Source: Bacteroidota bacterium (GTDB taxonomy: Bacteria; Bacteroidota; Bacteroidia; Flavobacteriales; Weeksellaceae). Taken from it: a DNA stretch of 64,000 nucleotides. The DNA lies in NCBI GenBank assembly GCA_018902795.1, contig JAHIQD010000011.1, positions 62,001 through 126,000 on the forward strand, read 5' to 3'. The position numbers and the translations under genes were made by a program. This document shows, one piece after another, positions 16,038 to 23,717 of this stretch; the first letter of the stretch is position 1; each line of letters starts with the position of its first letter. Under the pieces are notes generated by a model. That model saw only the letters and a list, made by a program, of their open reading frames with translations. It had not been told where the DNA came from and made no database searches.

Positions 16038-16621
16038 AACCTGATTTTACTAAAACCAACGGCCATATTCCTGTGCTCATTCAGGATGAGGTGAGCCTGC
16101 AGGTACTGATGCTGGGTTATATGAACGAAGAAGCGTTTGATAAAACCATGAAAGAGCAGAAAGTGACGTTTTTCAGCCGAAGCAAAAACCGTCTCTGGAC
16201 GAAAGGCGAAACCTCCGGAAACTTTCTTTGGGTAAAAGACATCAGGCTCGATTGTGATGATGACACTTTACTTATTCTCGTAAAAGCGGACGGACCTACC
16301 TGCCATAAAGGAACGGTTTCCTGTTTCGGTACTGAACAGAAAAAAGGATTTCTGTACCGTTTGGAACAGACTATTCATGAAAGAATAGAAGGGAATGTGG
16401 AAAATTCTTACACCAACCAACTCTACAGAAGAGGCATCAATAAAGTTGCCCAGAAAGTAGGAGAGGAAGCGGTGGAACTTGTGATTGAGGCTAAAGACAA
16501 CAATGCTGAACTCTTTAAAAATGAAGCCGCGGATTTACTGTATCACTATTTAATTCTCCTCAAAGCGAAAGGATTTAGGCTTGAAGAAATTGAACAAACT
16601 TTAAGAGAGCGGGAAAAATAA
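16034..16621 (+). CDS. hisIE: Bifunctional phosphoribosyl-AMP cyclohydrolase / phosphoribosyl-ATP pyrophosphatase
   Basis: 195 residues, steps 2 and 3 of the pathway. N-terminal cyclohydrolase (residues 1-110) has MLGYMNEEAFDKT, FFSRSKNRLWTKGETSGN and zinc ligands in LDCDDDTLLILV and GPTCHKGTVSCF. C-terminal pyrophosphatase (about 110-195) has KVGEEAVELVIEAK, a MazG-like metal-binding helix, and NEAADLLYHYLILL. Last gene of the his operon. The downstream CCTGTTT/AAACAGG hairpin lacks a T run, so no clear terminator is seen. Confidence 0.96.
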   Translation: MKPDFTKTNGHIPVLIQDEVSLQVLMLGYMNEEAFDKTMKEQKVTFFSRSKNRLWTKGETSGNFLWVKDIRLDCDDDTLLILVKADGPTCHKGTVSCFGTEQKKGFLYRLEQTIHERIEGNVENSYTNQLYRRGINKVAQKVGEEAVELVIEAKDNNAELFKNEAADLLYHYLILLKAKGFRLEEIEQTLREREK

Positions 16622-16858
16622 ACCTTGATTCTCCTGTTTTTTAAATAGAAGAAACAGGATGGGTAATGTTCAATTTTGTCTTATGTTGAACATCACTTTC
16701 TAAATATTCGTATCTTAGTTTCTCGAAATAAGCTTCGGTCAAAGTGCTTCTTTCGCTATCATCGGCCTGCTTTTTTTTGATTTAATCCGTGCTGCATTTA
16801 CGCTTTACTAACCGGTTTACACATGTTGACGCATACTTAAATTAAAAAACATAAAATC

Positions 16859-17704
16859 ATGGAAAAAGAACTTGAAAAAATCCGTACCCAACAAAGGGAG
16901 TCCTGGAATCTGTTTTCTTCGGGATGGAAAAAATGGGATGACCTCACGATGGATTTTATGAAGCCTGTTGGCGACGAAATCATCCGTTTGCTGCATCCTG
17001 CAGACCACCAAATGATACTGGATGTGGCTTCTGGAACCGGGGAACCTGGACTTACTATAGCCTCGATGCTGAAAGACGGTAAGGTGACGCTCACCGACCT
17101 TTCCGAAGATATGCTGACCATTGCCCGGGAAAATGCAGCAAAAAAAGGAATTAATAATATTGAAACGGTCGTCGCCGATGTTTGTGAACTTCCGTTTAAA
17201 GATGATGTTTTTGACGCCATAAGCTGCAGATTTGGAATGATGTTTTTTCCGGATATGTCACTTGCCATGAAAGAAATGGTAAGGGTTCTGAAACCCGGAG
17301 GCAGAATAGCCGTTTCAGTTTGGAATATCCCTGAAAAAAATTTCTGGATTACTGCATTGATGAATGCTATTAATAAAAACATGGACCTTCCAATCCCGCC
17401 GCCGGGCTCGCCGGGAATATTCCGATGTGCCGGCAGCGGAATGATTGCCGGTTTATTTCGCAAGGCAGGATTAAAAAATATTTCTGAAAAAGAGGTCGCA
17501 GGAAAACTGAATTGTGAAACAACAGATCTTTACTGGTCGATGATGACTGAAATAGCTGCCCCAGTTGCAGCTGCATTAAGCAAAGCCAGCGATGAGGTGA
17601 AGGAAAAAATAAAACGGGAAGTCTCCGAGACTATCCATCATCAATATCCTACGGATCCTTTCTTTTTGGATTCCAGTGCGCTCGTTATTTATGGTGAAAA
17701 ATAG
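16859..17704 (+). CDS. Class I SAM-dependent methyltransferase
   Basis: 281 residues. SAM-binding motif I is MILDVASGTGEPGLTIA (about residues 57-73), followed by VTLTDLSEDML and a later VADVCELPFKDDVFDAISCRFGMMFFPD, the UbiE/COQ5-like arrangement. The substrate is not identifiable; the UbiE likeness is to the fold, and a menaquinone role is not implied. The 237-base upstream region holds an inverted repeat ATGTTCAA-N12-TTGAACAT (16666-16693) that could be an operator. It ends 67 bases before the broken mgtA-type gene, so the two may be co-transcribed. Confidence 0.8.
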   Translation: MEKELEKIRTQQRESWNLFSSGWKKWDDLTMDFMKPVGDEIIRLLHPADHQMILDVASGTGEPGLTIASMLKDGKVTLTDLSEDMLTIARENAAKKGINNIETVVADVCELPFKDDVFDAISCRFGMMFFPDMSLAMKEMVRVLKPGGRIAVSVWNIPEKNFWITALMNAINKNMDLPIPPPGSPGIFRCAGSGMIAGLFRKAGLKNISEKEVAGKLNCETTDLYWSMMTEIAAPVAAALSKASDEVKEKIKREVSETIHHQYPTDPFFLDSSALVIYGEK

Positions 17705-17771
17705 CAAAAGTCTTTTGAGGAACCAGGTAAAGTCAGGCTCAGTGCCGAAGTGACTACCTTAAAAAGAATGT

Positions 17772-20282
17772 ATGCCAACCACAGAAAATACATTTTGGCA
17801 ATTCGATACCAGCTATTGGTTTCAAAAACTGAACAGTTCGCCGCAGGGTTTATCACAGGCTGTTGCTGATAAGATTTTGTTTGAAAAAGGACTGCATCCC
17901 AAAAGCAAATCAGGTCTTAAAAAGGATTTATTACTTTTTATCAGTCAGTTTAAAAGTCCACTCATGCTTCTGCTGATCGGAGCGGTTATTATTTCGGCAT
18001 TTCTTGGAGACCGGTCGGATGTTTTCATTATTCTTTTCATTGTTTTATCCACCGGTTTGCTGAGTTTTTTTCAGGAAAGAAATGCAGGAAGAGTCGTGGA
18101 GAAACTTCAGTCCATGATTTCTTTAAAAGCAGCTGTATTGCGCAATGGCGAACAGAAGGAAACTGCATCCGACCAAATCGTAACCGGTGATGTAATTATT
18201 CTGAATGCCGGGGATATGCTGCCTGCAGACTGTCTTATTATTGAAGCCAGCGAACTTTATGTTAATGAATCCAGTTTAACAGGAGAGTCCTATCCGGCAA
18301 GAAAAGAAGAAGGGATCGTGGATGAAACCGCCGAACTTACGAACCGGACCAACTGTCTTTGGGAAGGGACTAATGTGGTAAGTGGAAATGCTAAGGCTTT
18401 GGTCATTCAAACCGGTGAGCAAACTATCTTTGGGACTATTGCCAAAAGCGCATCTGGAACTGTAGAAACCTCATTTGAAAAAGGCATCAAAGATTTTGGC
18501 TTTTTTCTGATGAAGATCACCATGATCCTTGCGGTGTTTATTCTGGTTGTCAATCTCTTCAATCACAAAGGTATTTATCGAATCCGCCCTGTTTGCTCTG
18601 GCCCTGGCCATTGGCATGGCTCCCGAACTGTTGCCGGCTGTAACTACCATTGCCATGAGTGCGGGTGCCAAACGGCTGTTGGAAAAAAAAGTGATTGTAA
18701 AAAAACTGAATTCTATACAAAACCTGGGGGAGGTGAATTTATTATGCACCGACAAAACAGGGACGATCACTGAAGGAACCATTACAGTTGCAGGCCTGGT
18801 AGATGGATCCGGAGTTGAAAGCGGGTTTGTAAAACAGCTTGCTTACTGGAATGCTTCTCTTGAAGCAGGATATTCCAACCCCATAGATGAAGCTTTAAAA
18901 CAGCTGAAATTTGATCCTAAAGTTACCGTAACGAAACTTGGTGAAGTGCCTTATGATTTCATTAGAAAAAGACTGAGTATTGCGCTCAGCACCGGAAAAG
19001 AACAACTGATCATCAGTAAAGGCGCTTTTTCTCAAATACTCAGCATCTGTACGGCCATAAGACTTGGTAATGACAGCGTTGAAGATATTGCCGCCCACCG
19101 GGAACAGCTAGAAAATAATTTCGCACAGTATGGCACCAAAGGTTTGCGGGCAATTGCAGTTTGCTATAAACCTATACCGGAAGATAAAATTTCAAAGGAC
19201 TCTGAAACAGCAATGATTTTTGCGGGGTTTGTTCTGATGAATGATGCGGTGAAATCAGGCATTACCGACACAATCAACGCACTGCACCAGCTTAAAGTAG
19301 GATTAAAAATAATCACGGGCGACAATAAAAACGTCGCACAATCTATTGCGCTGGATATCGGGATTAAAAGGCCGGTGATTATGACAGGAAAACAGCTTTC
19401 CAAACCAGTCCGGAAGCATTAAAACAGGTCGTAAAGAAAGTCCATATTTTTGCTGAGGTAGAGCCTCAGGAAAAAGAACGGATTATTCTCGCACTGAAAC
19501 ACAGCCATACTGTTGCTTATATGGGCGATGGAATCAATGATGTTTCCGCCATTAATGCTGCAGATTTAGGCATCTCTGTTGAAAATGCGGGGGATGTAGC
19601 CAGAGAAGCTGCAGATTTTGTGCTGATGGAAAAAGATCTGATGGTTTTGGCTGAAGGAATTAGAGAAGGAAGAAAGACCTTTGCCAATACCCTGAAATAT
19701 ATTTTCATCAATACAGGCTCTACTTTCGGCAATATGTTCAGTGTTGCTTTTGCTTCATTGCTGCTGCCATTTTTGCCCATGCTTCCCAAACAGATCCTGT
19801 TGCTGAATTTATTAACCAGTTTTCCCTTTCTTGCAGTAGCATCCGATAATGTCGACCGCGAGCAGTTGGCAAAACCAGGTAAATGGGATTTGAAAATGCT
19901 GAGAAACTTTATGGTGATTTTCGGATTTCACAGTTCTTTTTTTGATGTAATGACCTTTCTCATCTTATTTTATGTTTTCAAATTCACCCAGGCGCCATTT
20001 CAGACAGGTTGGTTTATTGAATCGATGCTAACACAGCTGTTCATTCTCTTCATCATCCGTACCCATCAGAATTTTTTTAAAAGCAAACCCGGAAAATATC
20101 TTTTTATCTTCAGTATTATTGCTTTAGTCCTCACCATTTTGCTTCCCTATTTGCCCTTTGCAAAAGATATCGGCTTAGCTCCCCTGCCGGTTTTTAATCT
20201 GGGTGCGATGTTATTAATTGTTGCAGCCTACATTTTCACAGCAGATCTGCTGAAAGTCTGGTTTTTTAAAAGACATGTGTAA
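17772..20282 (+). pseudogene. mgtA: Magnesium-translocating P-type ATPase (mgtA-like), broken by two frameshifts
   Basis: Read across two shifts, the product is about 836 residues, normal for P-type IIIB ATPases. Piece 1 (to about 18569) carries the actuator motif SLTGESYP. At 18567-18571 the frame moves by one base: NLFNHK continues as VFIESALFALALAIG in the next frame. Piece 2 carries the phosphorylation site CTDKTGT and runs to about 19400; at 19396-19404 the frame moves back, with TGKQLS continuing as QTSPEALKQVVKKVH. Piece 3 carries hinge motif MGDGIND and the last membrane helices. All catalytic motifs are conserved, so the breaks are recent or are sequence errors. A working enzyme would import Mg2+. 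No Mg2+-sensing M-box is evident in the 67-base upstream gap. Confidence 0.85.
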
Positions 20283-20337
20283 TTTTGAATGGAAGCTAAT
20301 TTGTAAGTAAAAATCAACTTTTTACAACCTTTTTCGG

Positions 20338-20874
20338 TTATCGGTACGGACCTAAAAACTGGTGAGTGATATCGTTCAGGTGATTGTTGACGAAATCTTC
20401 CTCTTCCTGAACATCGATGGCGAGAAGTGTTGCTGCACGGTGATTATTTAAATTGATTGCCAAGTGAGCGGCGGCTCCGTATGCAGCTATTTTATAGTGC
20501 GCAAGTTTTCTTGAAGTCAGTAGAAGTGCGATTTCCCAATTTACAATATCATCGGAAAACACAGTGAAATGTTCATTTGCATCATTCAGCAATGCAATAA
20601 TGGCCGCGCTATATTTAGTTTCAACCAATTCATCCTGCATCTTAAAAATTTTTGCCAGACGCTCCTTATGATTCAGATGAATTTGATAATGATTATTAAG
20701 AATAGTCCTCAGCTGAGGTGCAGATATTTTGCCGCTGATCTCATTAAAAGCTTCTGAAATTGCATTTTCTGCAAAGTACAGTTCTTTTAGCGACTCAGAA
20801 AAAAACAGGTGTAATGTTTTTCTGGAGTCTGAATTTTCCTGGCCGGAATCGTTTTGCTGCAGAGGGTTTTCCAT
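20338..20874 (-). CDS. DUF892 (YciE/YciF-type) ferritin-like protein
   Basis: 178 residues, all helical by composition. The N-terminal FFSESLKELYFAENAISEAF fits the DUF892 opening (LKDIYxAE), and further acidic/His-bearing helices (LRTILNNHYQIHLNHKERLAKIF; THQFLGPYR at the end) complete a four-helix ferritin-like bundle. Family members YciE/YciF are stress-induced with unproven function; metal binding is plausible. It stands alone between the mgtA-type gene and the aminotransferase, tail-to-tail with the former. Confidence 0.8.
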   Translation of the reverse strand: MENPLQQNDSGQENSDSRKTLHLFFSESLKELYFAENAISEAFNEISGKISAPQLRTILNNHYQIHLNHKERLAKIFKMQDELVETKYSAAIIALLNDANEHFTVFSDDIVNWEIALLLTSRKLAHYKIAAYGAAAHLAINLNNHRAATLLAIDVQEEEDFVNNHLNDITHQFLGPYR

Positions 20875-21002
20875 GATTGCAGATTATTAAATGGCAAAGC
20901 ATTGTAGCTTATAACTAAAAGTTCTCCGCCAAATGATGATTTATGAGTAGCATCATAACCAATTTTATGCCGATAATTAATGAAGAAATTCTCTAGAAAA
21001 AA

Positions 21003-22151
21003 TTACCAAAGGGCTTTCTGCAGAAGTTCAGCTGCATTTACGATGGTTTCTTCTTTTTTGGCGAAACAGAACCGTATTTTTCCGGTGTTGGCTGTTTCGT
21101 GATAAAACGCTGAAAGAGGAATGCCGGCTACTTTAGCGTTCTGCGTAAGCCAGACTGCAAAATCTTTGTCGGACAGATCTGTAATTTTTCGGAAGTCAAG
21201 AATCTGAAAATAACCAGCCTCTGCTTTTTCGGAAAGGGTAAAAGGTAAATCTTTAAATGAATCCAGGAAAAAATCTCTTTTCTGCTGCATGAATTTCCGG
21301 TTTTCTTCCACATCAAAAATTTCAAGATATTTTGCGAGTGCATATTGCGCCGGCGCATTCACGCTGAAACTTAAATACTGATGAACGCGGCGATAGGCCA
21401 GCGAAAGTTCTTCAGAAGCCAGCACATAGCCCACTTTCCAGCCAGTTGCGTGAAACATTTTTCCAAAGGAAAAGATACTGAAGCACCGTTCCCGAAGTTT
21501 CGGATGGTGAAAAGCACTGTAGAATTCATGATGATCATAGGTAAGAAGGTCGTAAACTTCATCCGAAATGACGGTGATCTCAGAGTTGTCAATAATATTG
21601 GCGAGCTGGTCCCAGTCTTCTTTTTTCCAGATTTTTCCGGACGGATTGTGGGGCGAGTTCACAATTATAGCTCGGGTTTTTACGGTAATTACGTTTTTTA
21701 AGGCTTCAAAATCAACCTCGAAATGATTTTTCAAACTCACAAAAACCGGAGTTCCGCCGTTAACTTCAATCGCGGGAACGTAAGAGTCGTAACAAGGTTC
21801 CAGCACAATCACTTCATCACCCACATTTACAATAGCTGCCAATACCGTATAAATTCCATAGCTCGCGCCGGGAGAAACGGTGATGTTTTCTTTCGAAACC
21901 GATAAGGTGTTTTTTCGCTGTTGATTAAATTCCACTAAATTATCGATGAGCATTGGAAGCCCGGCCATTGGGGCATATTGATTAAAATTTTTCATGGTCC
22001 CTTCGCATAAAAGTTTTTTCAGCCGGTCGTCAATCTCATAGTCCGGGAAACCCTGCGAAAGATTCACAGCATCGTGTTTCTGAGCAAGAGCAGTCATTTC
22101 CGAAAAAATGGTAAGGTCGCTTCCCGAATGTTTTCTTTTAATCATACTCAA
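21003..22151 (-). CDS. Methionine aminotransferase (YbdL-like, PLP-dependent)
   Basis: 382 residues, class I/II aminotransferase. Seen: NLSQGFPDYEID near residue 32, GASYGIYTVLAAI, IIVNSPHNPSGKIW near 160, VISDEVYDLLTYD, and the PLP lysine in SFGKMFHATGWKVGY. The opening (FSEMTALAQKHDAVNLSQGFP) matches the YbdL/methionine aminotransferase subgroup, which transaminates methionine with 2-oxo acids. Start could be two codons later (MIKRKH). Divergent from the M28 peptidase lipoprotein. Confidence 0.88.
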   Translation of the reverse strand: MSMIKRKHSGSDLTIFSEMTALAQKHDAVNLSQGFPDYEIDDRLKKLLCEGTMKNFNQYAPMAGLPMLIDNLVEFNQQRKNTLSVSKENITVSPGASYGIYTVLAAIVNVGDEVIVLEPCYDSYVPAIEVNGGTPVFVSLKNHFEVDFEALKNVITVKTRAIIVNSPHNPSGKIWKKEDWDQLANIIDNSEITVISDEVYDLLTYDHHEFYSAFHHPKLRERCFSIFSFGKMFHATGWKVGYVLASEELSLAYRRVHQYLSFSVNAPAQYALAKYLEIFDVEENRKFMQQKRDFFLDSFKDLPFTLSEKAEAGYFQILDFRKITDLSDKDFAVWLTQNAKVAGIPLSAFYHETANTGKIRFCFAKKEETIVNAAELLQKALW

Positions 22152-22219
22152 ATTTATAAATAAACTTTTTAAAAATAACTCATCATTAACGCAATATCTT
22201 CAAAAAGGAATTTTAAAAA

Positions 22220-22227
22220 TATATTTG
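22220..22227 (+). promoter_or_regulatory. Promoter -7 box of the M28 peptidase
   Basis: TATATTTG, 28 bases before the ATG at 22255. Supports that start over the longer frame from 22108. Confidence 0.55.
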
Positions 22228-22254
22228 CTATTTTTAAAACTTCAAAAAATATCT

Positions 22255-23274
22255 ATGAAAAAATTCTTTATTCCGCTGTTCTCAGTGGTTTTACTCAGCA
22301 GTTGTGCTTCCGTTAATTATTCGTACGACGGAAAAGCCTTCAATCATTCTTTAGACACTATTACTCAGCAGAACCTCAAGAAAAACCTTTACGTGATCGC
22401 ATCCGACGAAATGGGCGGCCGCGACACTGGCAGTCAGGGGCAGAAAAAAGCGGGCGAATATATGATCAAACAGTATCAGGACATGGGAGTTTCCCATCCG
22501 GATGCAATGGATTCTTTCTATCAGAAAGTTCCCGCAGCTTACATGAATACCGGTAGAGGTGCAGGATTACCCGATTCTGAAAACATCCTCGCTTTTATCA
22601 AGGGAAGTGAAAAACCTGATGAAATTATTGTTATTTCGGCGCATTACGATCACGTCGGAACCAAAAACGGCGTGGTTTACAACGGTGCGGACGATGACGG
22701 CAGCGGGACGGTAGCGGTGATGGAAATTGCAAAAGCTTTTAATAAAGCCAAAAAAGCTGGCCACGGCCCTAAAAGGTCAATATTGTTTTTACATGTTACC
22801 GGTGAAGAGCACGGACTTTTGGGATCGAAATATTATGCAGACCATCCCATCTATCCGATGGCCAATACCGTGGCAAACCTGAATATTGATATGATCGGAA
22901 GATGCGATCCGGGCAACTGCGGAAAGGATTATGTATATGTAATCGGTTCGGAAATGCTCAGTACTGATTTGAAAAAGATTAATGTGGAAGCGAACACGAA
23001 GATTACCAAACTGGAACTTAATTATAAATATGACGATCCAAAAGATCCTCAGCGCTTGTATTACCGTTCTGATCATTATAATTTTGCTAAAAACGGTGTT
23101 CCTGTGGCGTTTTTCTTCGACGGAATTCATGAGGATTACCACAAACCCACTGATGATGCGGAGAAAATCGATTACGCAGCATTACAGAAGCGTACCCAAT
23201 TGGTTTTTGCTACCGCATGGGAACTGGCTAACAGAAAGGACAGGATTGTAGTGGACGGTAAGAATAACAGATAA
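22255..23274 (+). CDS. M28-family metallopeptidase, lipoprotein
   Basis: 339 residues from the ATG at 22255, which begins a lipoprotein signal (MKKFFIPLFSVVLLSSC, lipidated Cys17). Upstream in-frame codons overlap the divergent gene and precede the promoter box. The zinc aminopeptidase core shows VISAHYDHVG (His, Asp), YNGADDDGSGTVA (bridging Asp), HVTGEEHGLLGSKYY (catalytic Glu-Glu), NIDMIGRCD, and a C-terminal YYRSDHYNFAKNGVP with the last His ligand. It probably acts in the periplasm or at the surface, releasing N-terminal amino acids from peptides. Confidence 0.9.
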   Translation: MKKFFIPLFSVVLLSSCASVNYSYDGKAFNHSLDTITQQNLKKNLYVIASDEMGGRDTGSQGQKKAGEYMIKQYQDMGVSHPDAMDSFYQKVPAAYMNTGRGAGLPDSENILAFIKGSEKPDEIIVISAHYDHVGTKNGVVYNGADDDGSGTVAVMEIAKAFNKAKKAGHGPKRSILFLHVTGEEHGLLGSKYYADHPIYPMANTVANLNIDMIGRCDPGNCGKDYVYVIGSEMLSTDLKKINVEANTKITKLELNYKYDDPKDPQRLYYRSDHYNFAKNGVPVAFFFDGIHEDYHKPTDDAEKIDYAALQKRTQLVFATAWELANRKDRIVVDGKNNR

Positions 23275-23298
23275 AAATCACAACAATTATAATAACGG

Positions 23299-23325
23299 AT
23301 CCGTTGCTTTCGCAGCGGATTTTTG
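23299..23325 (+). terminator. Terminator after the M28 peptidase, overlapping the tRNA-Arg promoter
   Basis: ATCCGTTGC-TTTC-GCAGCGGAT plus a TTTTT tail. The -33 TTG of the tRNA promoter (23304-23306) lies inside its left arm. Confidence 0.8.
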
Positions 23326-23333
23326 TAAATTTG
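23304..23333 (+). promoter_or_regulatory. Promoter of tRNA-Arg
   Basis: TTG (23304-23306), 19 bases, TAAATTTG (23326-23333). The start would fall at or just before the first base of the tRNA (23340). Confidence 0.7.
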
Positions 23334-23339
23334 GTCTAC

Positions 23340-23414
23340 GGCTCCATAGTTCAACGGATAGAATAGAAGTTTCCTAAACTTTAGATCCAAGTTCGATTCT
23401 TGGTGGAGTCACCA
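23340..23414 (+). tRNA. tRNA-Arg (anticodon CCT), CCA encoded
   Basis: The acceptor pairs GGCTCCA with TGGAGTC (one G-T), then ACCA, so the CCA end is in the DNA. The anticodon stem GAAGT/ACTTT closes loop TTCCTAA, giving CCT, which reads AGG. The T arm contains GTTCGATTC. It has its own promoter and is bracketed by two hairpins with the same stem sequence. Confidence 0.92.
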
Positions 23415-23422
23415 AAAAAAGA

Positions 23423-23443
23423 ATCCGCTGTTTAGCAGCGGAT
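23423..23443 (-). terminator. Hairpin behind tRNA-Arg
   Basis: ATCCGCTG, loop TTTAG, CAGCGGAT. The A run at 23414-23420 makes a T run only on the minus strand, so it can terminate leftward transcription. As a plus-strand hairpin it may also set the tRNA 3' boundary. Confidence 0.6.
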
Positions 23444-23490
23444 CCAGTAGATAAAATCATCTCATTTTTTTAATTAGACAACAAGGAAAA

Positions 23491-23515
23491 AAGAGAAGCC
23501 GACGGTGCTTCTCTT
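23491..23515 (-). terminator. Probable uvrA terminator
   Basis: AAGAGAAGC-N7-GCTTCTCTT with the T run on the minus strand, about 200 bases after the uvrA stop. Third copy of the AGAGAAGC hairpin family. Confidence 0.7.
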
Positions 23516-23717
23516 AAATTTTTATATCAATTTAATGGTATTTCGGTACATGGAGTAAAAGGATATTGTTTTCACTTCAATGTTATTTCAGAGTAAAAGT
23601 AACAAATAATTCAATACGTAATGTAAACTGAATGTTAAAATTCACACTTTACTCACATTTTTTTGTGGATAACTCCCTGAGAGTGAAAAAGAAAAGAATT
23701 AATTCATTTGAAACGGG

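Larger units (their letters stand above)
23415..23717. other. Non-coding interval between tRNA-Arg and uvrA
   Basis: About 300 bases without a gene: hairpin 23423-23443, probable uvrA terminator 23491-23515, then AT-rich sequence with no further feature that I recognise. Confidence 0.6.

Noticed and set aside
16637..16660. Terminator of the his operon at the CCTGTTT/AAACAGG hairpin
   Set aside because: No T run follows the stem on the plus strand.
18560..18575. Programmed ribosomal frameshift in the mgtA-type gene
   Set aside because: No slippery heptamer or downstream pseudoknot is apparent, and a second compensating shift 0.8 kb later is not the pattern of programmed recoding.
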